From Novosphingobium sp. UBA6722 (GTDB lineage Bacteria; Pseudomonadota; Alphaproteobacteria; Sphingomonadales; Sphingomonadaceae), in assembly GCA_002454125.1 (NCBI GenBank), contig DKII01000164.1, forward strand, positions 1,036-34,696: 33,661 nt of DNA, read 5' to 3'. Below the pieces are notes generated by a model, which saw only the letters and a program-made list of their open reading frames with translations, had not been told where the DNA came from and made no database searches. Position 1 is the stretch's first letter; the number at the start of each line of letters is the position of its first letter. Shown one piece after another: positions 17,205-25,780 of the stretch. The translations under genes and the position numbers were made by a program.

Positions 17205-17801
17205 TTACTTGGCCGAGTACGGCAGCGAAGAGTGGTGGAGGACGATCTTCAGGCCGCCATCGGCGCCGCGGGTCCAGGCCCAGGTCTTGTCAACCTTGGT
17301 CATGTTGCCCTTGGCATCCCACAGCGTGACATTGCCCATCGAGATGGCCGAATTGCCGGTGATGACAATGCCGGCATTGTCGATCTGGAACTTGCGCCAG
17401 CCCTTGAGGGCAAAGCCGGTGTCGGCCGGATAGGCCTTGTCGCCGCCGACGAAGTAGGCAAGCGCACCATCACGGCTGGTGCGGAAGGTCTGCGGGGCGA
17501 CCGTCAGGGTCGGCTTGAACAGCACCGGGCCCATGCCGTAGCCATAGGCGCCATCAAGCACCTGGCCGGCCAGGGTCTTGGCGGCGGCAAAGCCCTTGGT
17601 GTCGTATTCGGTCGAGATCGCGACCAGGGCATTGCCCCAGGCCTGCTGGGCGGCTTCGACTTCAGCCTGGGTGATCGGGGCATAGATCGCGGCGGCGGCA
17701 GCCTTGGCGGTGCCATGATCGTGGGCAACGACCGGGGTGGCGATTGCCGCCAGCGGCAGCAGGGCGGCCAGGGCAGCACTGCGGATCTTGAAGCTCTTCA
17801 T
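17205..17801 (-). CDS. secreted NTF2-like (SnoaL/CaMKII-AD type) protein
   Basis: A 198-residue protein with a signal peptide (cleavage after VVA at about 26, leaving HDHG at the mature N-terminus), so probably periplasmic. The start at 17801 is supported by AGGAG eight bases upstream; the open frame continues to 17855 without reason. The mature domain runs AWGNALVAISTEYDTKG through FKPT, ALAYFVGGD, GNSAISMGNVTLWD and ends TWAWTRGADGGLKIVLHHSSLPY. The final WxxxxxxGxLKIxxHHSSLP pattern is typical of NTF2-fold proteins related to the CaMKII association domain. Substrate and role are unknown. The gene is monocistronic, transcribed away from the kinase operon. Confidence 0.7.
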   Translation of the reverse strand: MKSFKIRSAALAALLPLAAIATPVVAHDHGTAKAAAAAIYAPITQAEVEAAQQAWGNALVAISTEYDTKGFAAAKTLAGQVLDGAYGYGMGPVLFKPTLTVAPQTFRTSRDGALAYFVGGDKAYPADTGFALKGWRKFQIDNAGIVITGNSAISMGNVTLWDAKGNMTKVDKTWAWTRGADGGLKIVLHHSSLPYSAK

Positions 17802-17986
17802 CGGTGGTACTCCTGTGAACCTGAAACCATCAAACCTGATCGCTTGGCGGCCCAACCGGGCGGTGCGCCAATCGTCACGGTCTAGCTAGGCGTCGGAAAT
17901 GCAGCGGCAAATTGGCCGCATGGCGGGCCGCGCGGCCTAGGCCGGATGGCCTATGCACATTTGCCGCCAGGCCCTAGAGAGGGCCC
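17802..17986. promoter_or_regulatory. divergent intergenic region between NTF2-like gene and signalling operon
   Basis: These 185 bases must contain promoters in both directions. I see the ribosome binding sites (AGGAG for the minus gene, GAGAGG for the kinase) and several short GC palindromes such as GGCCGCGCGGCC-like stretches around 17926-17945, but no clear sigma-70 or EcfG-type (GGAAC-N-CGTT) boxes. Confidence 0.3.
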
Positions 17987-19033
17987 ATGCAGAGCGGGAA
18001 TCCGGCCCTGGCCCCCGAGGTCGAAACAGTCGCCGAACTGCGCGAGCTTTATCGCGCGGCCGAGGCGCGGGCCGCGCGGCTGCGCCTGCTGTCCACCAAT
18101 GGCCGCCAGCTCGCCCTGGCCGAAGCGGCAACGCTCGATGCGATCCTGCAGGGCTGTGCCGACCGGCTGGGCTATTTCCTGGGGCGGCGCGGCGGGACCG
18201 TCCAGACCGGGGCGGGCGAAGGCCTGCCAATCCCGGCACCGGGCAGCGAAGGCCGGGTGCTGGCGGTTCTGGCGATCGACGGACTGCTGCGGCTTGAGGA
18301 CATTTCCGATCCCGAGGACCGCGAAGCCGTGCGGCTGCAGCTCGAAATGCTCGGCGCGACGATCGACCGGATCAACCGCGCCCGCGAACTGCAGGAGCGC
18401 GAGGCGCGGCTGGAATTCGTGGTCGGACGGCTGTTCTCGGCGCAAGAGGAAGAGCGCCGCCGGGTCAGCCACGAACTGCACGACGGCGTGGCCCAGACGG
18501 CAACCGCCCTGGCCCGCCTGCTCGAAGGCGGCAACGGCAGCGCCGACCGCGCCAAGCTGGCCGCTATTGCCCGCGACCTGGTGGGCGAGCTGCGCGGCGT
18601 GATCCGGGGGCTGCGACCGACCGTGCTCGACGATCTGGGCCTAGAAGCTGCCCTGCGCACCCTGGCCGAGGCGCTGGAGGCCGAAGGTTACAAGGTGCAG
18701 GTCAGCATCGCCAGCGACGTGGCCCGCTGGCCCACCCATATCGAAACCGCCCTCTACCGGGTGGCGCAGGAAGCCCTGGCGAATGTCCGCAAGCATGCTG
18801 GCGGGCCCTGCCCGGTTAGCCTTGAGCTGGCGGCTCGGCACGGCGACGCACGGCCTTATCTGCGGATTGCCGACCAGGGCCAGGGCCGCAGCGCGGTGGA
18901 AGATGCCGGAACGCCGCATTTCGGCATCGATGTGATGCGCGAACGGATGGTCTCGATCGGCGGCACGCTCGACTGGCAGGCACCGGCCAAAGGCGGCGTC
19001 ACGGTTCTTGCCCGGTTTCCGAAAGTCGCCTGA
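17987..19033 (+). CDS. cytoplasmic sensor histidine kinase, NarX/HisKA_3 type
   Basis: A 348-residue kinase without membrane segments. Residues ~15-130 may form a degenerate GAF-like sensor; ~130-155 is a coiled-coil linker. The HisKA_3 dimerisation motif EEERRRVSHELHDGVAQ follows, with His165 the expected phosphorylated residue. The HATPase_c domain has its N-box in ETALYRVAQEALANVRKHA (about 246-264) and DQGQG as a G-box remnant. GAGAGG precedes the ATG. The NarL-type regulator begins two bases after its stop, so that is the likely partner. The signal is unknown, and the soluble form suggests an internal cue or a partner protein. Confidence 0.9.
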   Translation: MQSGNPALAPEVETVAELRELYRAAEARAARLRLLSTNGRQLALAEAATLDAILQGCADRLGYFLGRRGGTVQTGAGEGLPIPAPGSEGRVLAVLAIDGLLRLEDISDPEDREAVRLQLEMLGATIDRINRARELQEREARLEFVVGRLFSAQEEERRRVSHELHDGVAQTATALARLLEGGNGSADRAKLAAIARDLVGELRGVIRGLRPTVLDDLGLEAALRTLAEALEAEGYKVQVSIASDVARWPTHIETALYRVAQEALANVRKHAGGPCPVSLELAARHGDARPYLRIADQGQGRSAVEDAGTPHFGIDVMRERMVSIGGTLDWQAPAKGGVTVLARFPKVA

Positions 19034-19035
19034 GC

Positions 19036-19671
19036 ATGACTGTGCGAATCCTGATCGTTGACGATCACCAGCTCGCGCGCGAGGGGCTTAAATCGGTGCT
19101 GACCGGTGACGGCCTGGAAGTGGTCGGCGAGGCAACCAACGGTGAGGAAGCCGTTGATCTGGTCGCCTGCTTGCAGCCCGACGTGGTGCTGATGGATGTC
19201 CGACTCGGTCCCGGGATCGACGGACTGGAAGCGACCCGCCGGATCGCTGCGCTGGGACTGCCCAGCCGGGTGCTGATGCTCTCGCTCCACGATATGCCGG
19301 CCTATGTCCGCGAGGCGCTGGCTGCCGGGGCGGCGGGCTATGTCCTGAAGGATGCCTCGATCACCGAGCTGCGCGGCGCGGTCAGCCAGGTCATGGCCGG
19401 ACAAAGCGTGATGCCGCTCAATCTGATCAACGCGGCGCTGCGCCAGAGCGAGCGCGAGGTCCGCCCCGCCGACGCACTGAACACGCTGACCCCGCGGGAG
19501 CGCGAAGTGCTGGCGCAGATCGCCGAAGGACTGACCAACAAGGAGATCGCCCGGCGGCTATCGGTCAGCCCGGCTACGATCAAGGCCCATGTCGAGCGGA
19601 TCATTGCCAAGTTGGGCGTGTCCGACCGGACCCAGGCGGCCGTACTGGTCGCCCGTGCGGGGCCGGTATGA
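19036..19671 (+). CDS. NarL/LuxR-family response regulator
   Basis: A 211-residue DNA-binding regulator. The receiver domain (1-120) has the acidic pair in VDDHQ, phospho-acceptor Asp54 in VLMDVRLG and Lys105 in YVLKDAS. A LuxR-type helix-turn-helix follows (about 148-210: LTPREREVLAQIAEGLTNKEIA, SPATIKAHVERIIAKLGV). It begins 2 nt after the kinase gene and its stop overlaps the next kinase (ATGA), placing it between two kinases. Phosphorylation by the upstream HisKA_3 kinase is expected from the family pairing. Target promoters are unknown. Confidence 0.95.
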   Translation: MTVRILIVDDHQLAREGLKSVLTGDGLEVVGEATNGEEAVDLVACLQPDVVLMDVRLGPGIDGLEATRRIAALGLPSRVLMLSLHDMPAYVREALAAGAAGYVLKDASITELRGAVSQVMAGQSVMPLNLINAALRQSEREVRPADALNTLTPREREVLAQIAEGLTNKEIARRLSVSPATIKAHVERIIAKLGVSDRTQAAVLVARAGPV

Positions 19672-21614
19672 ACCGCGCGATGCCGGCCCGCCGCATGACC
19701 CGTTTCTGGGCCGACCGCCGCCTGGCGCTGAAGGGCCTGGTGGTGATCGCCCTGCCGCTGGCGATCCTGCTCGGCGCGCTGGTCTCGCTCTACATCGCCA
19801 GCAATGCCGAAGTCCGCGCCGAAAATGACGTGCGCCGAGCCTTTGCGATCCAGCGCGATACCTATCAGGTCCACGCCCTGCTGGCCGAGGCCGCCGCCGG
19901 CGTGCGCGGCTATGCCCTGACCGGCCAGGAGCGCTTCCTTGCACCCTACCGCAAGGCCGAGGCAAGCCTGCCGCCCACCATGGTCCGGCTCGACCAGGCG
20001 ATCCGCGACCGCGAGGTGCGCGAGCGCTTCAACCGGATCAACGAGCTGACCGTCCGCAAGCGCGAAGGGCTGAAAAGCATCGTCGACCTCGCCCGCCAGG
20101 GCAACCGCGCGGCGATTGAACCGGCCCTGGTTTCCAACAAGATCGTGCTCGATGCGATGCGCCAGGAGATCGAACTGATCCAGCGCCGCGAAGGCGTGCT
20201 GCTCGATCAGCGCCGCGCCCGGGTGGACGAGGTGCGCGGGCGCTTCCTGCTGCTGACCGCAATCAGCGCGGTGATCGGCCTGCTCGGCAGCCTCGCGGCG
20301 GTCTACCTGTTCTCGACCGGGATCGTTCGGCGCGTGCAGATGCTCGAAGCCAATGCTGAGCTGCTGGCCCGCGGCGAGGAGCTGGCCGAGATGCCTGACG
20401 ATGCCGACGAGATCGGTCGCCTCGCCCAACGCATGGCCCGAGCAAGTGCTTTGCTGCGCGGCCGCGAGCAGGCCTTGCGCGAAAGCGAGGAACGCTTCCG
20501 CCTGGTGATCGAGGAAGTGCAGGACTACGGCATTTTCGCGCTCGATCCCCAGGGCGTGGTCACCTCGTGGAACCTCGGCGCGCAGCGGATCAAGGGCTGG
20601 GAGGCCGAGGAGATCCTGGGCCACCACTTCAGCCGGTTCTATCCCGAAGAGACCCGCGGCCACTTGCCTGCACAGATGCTGGAACGCGCCCGCCGCGACG
20701 GGACTGCCGAGGACGAAGGCTGGCGGCTGCGCAAGGATGGCAGCCCGTTCTGGGCCAACGTGGTGATCACCGCGCTGCACGACGATCAAGGTGCGCTGCG
20801 CGGCTTTGCCAAGGTCACCCGCGACATGACCGAGCGCCGCCGCTCGGAAGAGGCACTGCGCTTTGCCCGTGAGGAGGCGATCGCCGCGAACCTGGCCAAG
20901 AGCGAGTTCCTCTCGCGCACCAGCCACGAGCTGCGCACGCCGATGTCCGCGATCCTGGGTTTCGGACAATTGCTGGAGCTCGACGAGGACCAGTTCGAAC
21001 CGCGCCACCGCGAGGCGCTGAGCCAGATCATGAAGGCCGGGCGGCACCTGCTGTCGCTGATCAACGACCTGCTTGATATCTCGAGCATCGAGGCCGGGGG
21101 GGCCGAGCTCAATCTCGAAGCAATCGACCTGGGCGAGCTGCTGCAGGAGGTGCACGGCCTGGCCGCGCCGATCGTTGCCACGGCGGGCCTGAAATTTGTG
21201 CTCGAACACCCCGAAGAAGCCTTGGTGGCCTGGGCCGATCGCCGCCGGGTGATCCAGGTCATGCTCAACCTGGTCTCGAACGCGGCCAAGTACAATCGCA
21301 CCGGCAAGCAGGTCCGGCTGGCCTGCCAGACGCGCGGCCGCGATATCCGGGTCGAGGTGGAAGACGATGGCGAAGGCGTCGTCAGCACCGAGGTTTCGCG
21401 CCTGTTCACGCCGTTTGACCGGCTCGGCCAGCAGAACCGCGCCAAGGTTGACGGCACCGGCCTGGGTCTCGCCCTGTCCAAGCGGCTGGTCGAATCGATG
21501 GGCGGGCAGATCGGCTATGAGGCCCCGGAGCAGGGCGCGCGGTTCTGGTTTACCCTTCCCAGCCGCCCGCGCGGCAGCCACGCGAAAGGCAAGGCAGGAA
21601 AGCAGGCGGCATGA
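19668..21614 (+). CDS. membrane sensor histidine kinase with CHASE3-HAMP-PAS-HisKA-HATPase
   Basis: A 648-residue kinase. A transmembrane helix at ~22-44 and another at ~193-217 flank a CHASE3 periplasmic domain (AAAGVRGYALTGQERFLAPY is its signature). HAMP lies at ~213-265 and PAS at ~275-390 (ESEERFRLVIEEVQDYGIFALDPQGVVTSWN). HisKA has His420 in SRTSHELRTPMSAILGF, and HATPase_c has LNLVSNAAKYN, VEDDGEGV and GTGLGLALSK. The PAS domain resembles those found in bacteriophytochrome-like and blue-light sensor kinases, but no cofactor residue can be asserted. The ATG overlaps the upstream regulator stop, and its stop overlaps the next receiver gene (ATGA), which is probably its partner. Confidence 0.95.
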   Translation: MNRAMPARRMTRFWADRRLALKGLVVIALPLAILLGALVSLYIASNAEVRAENDVRRAFAIQRDTYQVHALLAEAAAGVRGYALTGQERFLAPYRKAEASLPPTMVRLDQAIRDREVRERFNRINELTVRKREGLKSIVDLARQGNRAAIEPALVSNKIVLDAMRQEIELIQRREGVLLDQRRARVDEVRGRFLLLTAISAVIGLLGSLAAVYLFSTGIVRRVQMLEANAELLARGEELAEMPDDADEIGRLAQRMARASALLRGREQALRESEERFRLVIEEVQDYGIFALDPQGVVTSWNLGAQRIKGWEAEEILGHHFSRFYPEETRGHLPAQMLERARRDGTAEDEGWRLRKDGSPFWANVVITALHDDQGALRGFAKVTRDMTERRRSEEALRFAREEAIAANLAKSEFLSRTSHELRTPMSAILGFGQLLELDEDQFEPRHREALSQIMKAGRHLLSLINDLLDISSIEAGGAELNLEAIDLGELLQEVHGLAAPIVATAGLKFVLEHPEEALVAWADRRRVIQVMLNLVSNAAKYNRTGKQVRLACQTRGRDIRVEVEDDGEGVVSTEVSRLFTPFDRLGQQNRAKVDGTGLGLALSKRLVESMGGQIGYEAPEQGARFWFTLPSRPRGSHAKGKAGKQAA

Positions 21615-22045
21615 GCGGAAACCTGATCGACAGCGCCGAAATCCGCAGCCGGCGCATCCTGATCGTCGATGACGAGGATGCCAACGTCCTCTTGCTGGCC
21701 AGCGTGCTGGAGCGCGAAGGCTATGGTGACATCCACACCATCACCGACCCGACCACCGCGCTGGAAGCCTATGTCCGGCTGGAACCGGACCTGGTCCTGC
21801 TCGATCTGATGATGCCCGAGGTCGACGGCTTCCAGCTGCTCGAAGCCTTCAAGCGTCACGACCGGCCCGACGAGTTCCGCCCGGTGCTGGTCCTGACCGC
21901 CGACAGCACAATCGCCGCCCGCCGCCGCGCGCTGGCGCTGGGGGCCAAGGACTTTGTCTCCAAGCCGTTCGACGTGATCGAGATCGCGCTGCGGATCGCC
22001 AACTTGCTGGAAACACGAATTCTTTACCAGCGGCTACGGGGCTAA
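21611..22045 (+). CDS. single-domain response regulator (receiver only)
   Basis: A 144-residue receiver without an output domain. Acidic residues lie in VDDED (19-23), phospho-acceptor Asp65 in VLLDLMMPEVDG, the conserved Thr in VLTADS and Lys118 in FVSKPFD. The ATGA overlap with the CHASE3 kinase suggests it is phosphorylated by that kinase. Stand-alone receivers usually act through protein contact or as phosphate relays. Nothing in the window identifies its target. It is the last gene of the signalling operon. Confidence 0.93.
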   Translation: MSGNLIDSAEIRSRRILIVDDEDANVLLLASVLEREGYGDIHTITDPTTALEAYVRLEPDLVLLDLMMPEVDGFQLLEAFKRHDRPDEFRPVLVLTADSTIAARRRALALGAKDFVSKPFDVIEIALRIANLLETRILYQRLRG

Positions 22046-22068
22046 GCGGAGCGATTGCCGGGCGCGGA

Positions 22069-22088
22069 CAGCGGCTGACGCGCCGCTG
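22069..22088 (+). terminator. weak hairpin after the signalling operon
   Basis: A perfect 7-bp stem (CAGCGGC 22069-22075 with GCCGCTG 22082-22088, 6-base loop) lies 24 bases beyond the receiver gene stop. There is no T-tract after it, so it is only a possible terminator. Confidence 0.25.
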
Positions 22089-22150
22089 GCAGGCTGGCAC
22101 TCGCAGAATACGTGAGAATTCCGCCGATCTTCACTCCTTGGTAAGATTTC

Positions 22151-22180
22151 ATGGTTAACCCCCTGGAAACCATAAGGGGG
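22151..22180 (+). promoter_or_regulatory. two competing leader hairpins, one covering the ribosome binding site
   Basis: Two perfect 6-bp pairings interleave just before the GTG at 22186. ATGGTT (22151-22156) pairs with AACCAT (22168-22173), and CCCCCT (22159-22164) pairs with AGGGGG (22175-22180). The AGGGGG arm is the ribosome binding site, five bases before the start. The second hairpin would hide it. The arms interleave, so the two hairpins would compete or form a strained pseudoknot. The pairings are seen; translational control is inferred. Confidence 0.5.
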
Positions 22181-22185
22181 CCCGC

Positions 22186-23205
22186 GTGACCAAGCTTATC
22201 ATCCAGATTCCTTGCCTGAATGAGGCCGAAAGTCTGGCGAATGCCATCGTCGCCTTGCCGCGGAGCATCCCCGGCATCGACGTGATCGAGTTCCTGGTGA
22301 TTGATGACGGCAGCACGGATGACACCAGCGGGGTCGCGCGCCGGCTGGGCGTGCACCACATTGTCCGGCACCGCCGCAACCGGGGGCTGGCGGCGGCGTT
22401 CCAGACCGGCCTGAACTACGCGCTGAACGCCGGCGCCGATATCCTCGTCAACACCGACGCCGATGGCCAGTACGAAGGCGCGGACATCGCCAAGCTGGTG
22501 CAGCCGATCGTCGCTGGTGAAGCTGATGTGGTGATTGGGGATCGCGGCGTGGGTGACAATGCCCACTTCGGCTTCATCAAACGCCGCCTGCAGCGGCTGG
22601 GCAGCGCGGTCGTACGGTACCTGTCCAAAACCGACATCACCGATGCCGTCAGCGGCTTCCGCGCGATCAGCCGCGAAGCGGCGCAGCGCATCACGATCAC
22701 GACCGAGTTCAGCTATACCACCGACATGCTGATCCAGACCGGACGCAAGCGGCTGAAGATCGTGAGTGTGCCAGTCCGCACGCATCTGACCGAACGACCC
22801 TCGCGGCTGTTTCGCTCGATCCCGCAGTTCATCACGCTGCAGCTGGCTACGATGGTCCGGGTCTACGCCACCTATAACCCGCTGCGCACTTTTGCGCTGA
22901 TCGGGCTTGTGCTGAACCTGATCGGGCTGATGCCGATTGCGCGCTTCATGTGGTTCTGGCTCAACGGCCAGGGCGATGGCCATATCCAGTCGCTAGTCCT
23001 GGGCGGCGCCTTGATCGTTGTCGGCACCCTGACCGGACTGATGGGCCTGCTCGCCGATCTGATCGGCGCGAACCGCAAGCTGCACGAAGCGGCGCTGCAG
23101 AAACTCCATCGGATCGAAGATCGGCTGGTCTCGCTGGAACGCGCGAACGAGCGCGCCGCCACCAAAGCCAAGCCGGAGAAAATCGCGGAGCGGAAGGCCT
23201 CGTGA
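22186..23205 (+). CDS. family 2 glycosyltransferase, GtrB/DPM1-like polyprenyl-phosphate sugar synthase
   Basis: A 339-residue inner-membrane-anchored transferase. The GT-A catalytic domain has IQIPCLNEAESL at the N-terminus, the UDP-sugar motif VIDDGSTDDT (Asp40-Asp41) and the metal motif NTDADGQY (91-95). Two C-terminal transmembrane helices (about 226-252 and 263-287) match the GtrB/ArnC/DPM1 layout, which makes undecaprenyl- or dolichyl-phosphate-linked sugars. The last ~50 residues form a charged coiled coil. The start is GTG after AAGGGGG. Its stop overlaps the start of the GT-C gene (GTGA), which would use the lipid-linked sugar. The sugar is not identifiable. Confidence 0.85.
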   Translation: MTKLIIQIPCLNEAESLANAIVALPRSIPGIDVIEFLVIDDGSTDDTSGVARRLGVHHIVRHRRNRGLAAAFQTGLNYALNAGADILVNTDADGQYEGADIAKLVQPIVAGEADVVIGDRGVGDNAHFGFIKRRLQRLGSAVVRYLSKTDITDAVSGFRAISREAAQRITITTEFSYTTDMLIQTGRKRLKIVSVPVRTHLTERPSRLFRSIPQFITLQLATMVRVYATYNPLRTFALIGLVLNLIGLMPIARFMWFWLNGQGDGHIQSLVLGGALIVVGTLTGLMGLLADLIGANRKLHEAALQKLHRIEDRLVSLERANERAATKAKPEKIAERKAS

Positions 23206-24869
23206 ACGCGTTGCCGCATTCTCTAGAGTTTGACGTTCCCGCCTGCAGCAAAACGGATCGCGGGCTACTCGCGATCTATGCATTTTACGGGCTGCTGATC
23301 GCGGCGCAGATCTTTCTGGTCTTTACGAAATCCTTCAACTGGGATGAGTTCTATCATTTCAGCATGGTCCACGATCTGCCCAAGGGCAGGCTGACCTGGG
23401 ACTTTCAGACCCTCTATATCCGGCTGTTCCTGTGGGTCCCGGCCGTGACCGACGATCTGATCATGCAGCTTCAGATCGCACGCCTTGGCATGCTGGGCTT
23501 CGAACTTGTTGCCGTTGCCATGGTTGTAAGACTGGCTCGCGAGTTTGTGGACCACAAGACCGCGCTGATCACCGGGATCGTCTACCTCGCGGGGGGCTAT
23601 ATCTTCACGCAGGGCTTCTCGTTCCGGACCGATCCGGTTGCGACGGCGGCGCTGATGCTGGCCCTCTATCTGTTTGCCACGCGGGACCTGACCATCGGCC
23701 GCGTGTTAGCCGTCGGGGTCCTCGTCGGCCTCGCCGGGTTGGTGACGATCAAGAGCATCTTCTATGCGCCGTGCTTTCTGGCCTTCGCGATCCGCCGGCT
23801 GATGGATGCGCCAGCGGCCTGGCGCGCGGCTGCCCTGCGGATCGCCGCCGTGCCGATTGTGGCCCTCCTGACCTTTGTCTTGGTCTTGCAACTGCACCGG
23901 ATCGGCCTTGATGTCAGGGCGGCTGGTGTTCCCTCGCTCGAAGGCTGGATCAGCGCCTTTCTGGGCGATGGGCCTGGTGAGCGGACTACTTATATCTTCG
24001 AGCAGATGGAACTCGCGCCGGTGATACCGGTCGGTGTAGTGCTGAGCCTGCTTGTTGTGCTGCGGCGGCCACGCCGCGACGCGATCGCGTCACTCGGGCT
24101 GCTTATGCCGCTGCTGACGCTGCTGCTCTACCGCAACACCTTCCCCTATTTCTTTGTCTTCCTGCTGGCCCCGGTCTGCGTCGGCATTGCGCCGGCCATC
24201 GCCCTCATGCTTCAGCGCTTTGGGACCGGGATTGTATTGGCCGCGCTCGCATTCTCACCGGTCTCACTGCTTGCAGAGCAACGCTATAACGTCCTCGATC
24301 GCCAAAAAGCGCTGATCAACGAAGTGCACCGGCTCTTCCCCCAACCTGTGGGCTATCTGGCCTATGCCGGCTTCATCGCCGATTACCCGCGGATATTGCC
24401 GCACCTCGTTTCGGGCGTGGGGCTGAAGGGTTATTACGAGCGGAAGATCCCGGTCATCGCCAATGAAATAGAGCGCGGCAATGTTGCCTTTGCCCTATCC
24501 GACAGCAAGTCCGTGCGCGCGGGTCTTGAAGGCCGGACCATGCCCAATTCGCTGCAGCCCCGCGATTTCGCGATGCTGCGCGAGAATTTCATTCATTACC
24601 GGAGCACCATCTGGATCGCCGGCAAGACGATCTGCCCCTCGCAGAGCGAGCAATCCGTCACGCTCTACCGGGCCGGGCCCTATTCGCTCGACGGCGGCCC
24701 GATCGTGATTGACGGCGTTCTTCTGGCGGATGGCCAGACCCGCCAGTTGCAGGCCGGTCCGCACCGCGTGCTGCACCAGAGCGGCGGCTGCATCCGGCTC
24801 TGGGCGCTGCCGCAAGTTCCCCGGGTGCCGGACGGTTTTCCGGATGGCTCCCTGTTCACATTGTTCTAG
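23202..24869 (+). CDS. GT-C membrane glycosyltransferase (ArnT/PMT-like)
   Basis: A 555-residue polytopic protein with about ten hydrophobic helices in the first 370 residues and a soluble C-terminal domain (~400-555). The first extracytoplasmic loop contains FNWDEFYHF, with Asp48-Glu49 the likely GT-C catalytic acidic pair. Such enzymes use polyprenyl-phosphate sugars in the periplasm, which suits the preceding GtrB-like gene. The open frame extends upstream to 22950, but that part lies inside the GT2 gene; the GTG at 23202 overlapping the GT2 stop is the natural start. The protein is poorly conserved and has slightly more relaxed codon use than its neighbours. Acceptor unknown. Confidence 0.75.
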   Translation: MNALPHSLEFDVPACSKTDRGLLAIYAFYGLLIAAQIFLVFTKSFNWDEFYHFSMVHDLPKGRLTWDFQTLYIRLFLWVPAVTDDLIMQLQIARLGMLGFELVAVAMVVRLAREFVDHKTALITGIVYLAGGYIFTQGFSFRTDPVATAALMLALYLFATRDLTIGRVLAVGVLVGLAGLVTIKSIFYAPCFLAFAIRRLMDAPAAWRAAALRIAAVPIVALLTFVLVLQLHRIGLDVRAAGVPSLEGWISAFLGDGPGERTTYIFEQMELAPVIPVGVVLSLLVVLRRPRRDAIASLGLLMPLLTLLLYRNTFPYFFVFLLAPVCVGIAPAIALMLQRFGTGIVLAALAFSPVSLLAEQRYNVLDRQKALINEVHRLFPQPVGYLAYAGFIADYPRILPHLVSGVGLKGYYERKIPVIANEIERGNVAFALSDSKSVRAGLEGRTMPNSLQPRDFAMLRENFIHYRSTIWIAGKTICPSQSEQSVTLYRAGPYSLDGGPIVIDGVLLADGQTRQLQAGPHRVLHQSGGCIRLWALPQVPRVPDGFPDGSLFTLF

Positions 24870-24880
24870 ACTGCGCCGCA

Positions 24881-25780
24881 GTGACACCCGCCCTTCCCAA
24901 GCTGCAGGTCCTGGCTGCGTGGCGCAGTTGGTCGCAGCGGTTCCAAAAGCCGCTGCTGGCGCTAGCGCTGGCGCTGTTTGTCGCCGGGTCGATCTGGTCG
25001 ATCCATAGCCTTCAGCTTCCGCTCCAGCAGCTGAATGGCACGGCGCTGGCCATGCTGCTGGGCCTCTCCCCGCTGACCATGGTTTACAGCGGCGTTGGGC
25101 TGCAATTGATGGCGCGGGCCGCCGGCACCCGCATTGCCATGGGCCCCTCGATCACCACCAGCGCGCTGGCCAATCTGGCCGAAGCCCTGCCGCTTCCGGG
25201 CGGTGCGATCGTGCGCACCGGGGCCTTGATGAAGGCCGGTGCCGGGCTTGGTGAAGGCGCCGGCCTGGTGCTGCTCACCGCCGTGCTGTGGATCATGCTC
25301 GGCGCGCTGGGCGCCGGTCTGGCGGTCCTGGGGACAGCCCAGACCGCCGGCTGGGCGCTGGTCGGCCTTGGCCTTATTGGCACGCTGGTTTCCACCGGAT
25401 GGCTGTGGCGCCAGGCCGGACCACTGCTCACGCTGCTGATCCTGCTCCACCGCCTCAGCGGCATCGCGCTGATCGCGCTGCGCCTTTACCTGGCCTTCCT
25501 GGTGCTGGGTCTAACCGTTCCCTTTGTCCAATCACTACCGCTGGTGCTGGCGCTGATTGCCGGATCGGCCGCCGCCATTGCCCCGGCGGGCCTGGGCATC
25601 AGCGAGGCCCTTGCCGCCCTGGCGGCCACGGCCGTCGCCGTTCCGCCCGCCGCAGCGTTCCTGGCCGTTGGCCTCGACCGGGTGATGAATATGCTGGTGA
25701 GCGGCGCCGTTGCGTTAGTGCCGCTGATGCAAGTTCGGCGCGCGCCGCTTGCGGCTGACCGGGGCAGCGGCGATGCCTGA
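24881..25780 (+). CDS. UPF0104 / LPG-synthase transmembrane-domain protein
   Basis: A 299-residue integral membrane protein with about eight helices. SALANLAEALPLPGGAIVRTGALMKAG and PAGLGISEALAALAATAVAV match the conserved loops of the lysylphosphatidylglycerol synthase membrane domain (flippase domain of MprF, also found alone as UPF0104 / AglD-like proteins). It lacks the soluble aminoacyltransferase half. In glycan clusters such proteins are thought to move lipid-linked intermediates across the membrane, although this is not proved. It starts with GTG 11 bases after the GT-C gene, without a good ribosome binding site, so the start is tentative. Confidence 0.72.
   Translation: MTPALPKLQVLAAWRSWSQRFQKPLLALALALFVAGSIWSIHSLQLPLQQLNGTALAMLLGLSPLTMVYSGVGLQLMARAAGTRIAMGPSITTSALANLAEALPLPGGAIVRTGALMKAGAGLGEGAGLVLLTAVLWIMLGALGAGLAVLGTAQTAGWALVGLGLIGTLVSTGWLWRQAGPLLTLLILLHRLSGIALIALRLYLAFLVLGLTVPFVQSLPLVLALIAGSAAAIAPAGLGISEALAALAATAVAVPPAAAFLAVGLDRVMNMLVSGAVALVPLMQVRRAPLAADRGSGDA

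Noticed and set aside
13640..17801. Defence island around the SLOG-like gene
   Set aside because: Neighbours are outer-membrane, NTF2-like and central-carbon genes; no nuclease, cyclase, toxin, integrase or transposase is present.
19338..21581. 747-codon open frame on the minus strand opposite the regulator and kinase genes
   Set aside because: It is antisense to well-supported signalling genes, and its translation is rich in Gln, His, Ala and Gly without any domain. Long antisense frames are expected from the codon bias of GC-rich DNA.
22151..22180. An H-type pseudoknot formed by the two interleaved stems
   Set aside because: The loop crossing the first 6-bp stem would be a single base, too short for a relaxed pseudoknot. 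Competing hairpins are more likely.
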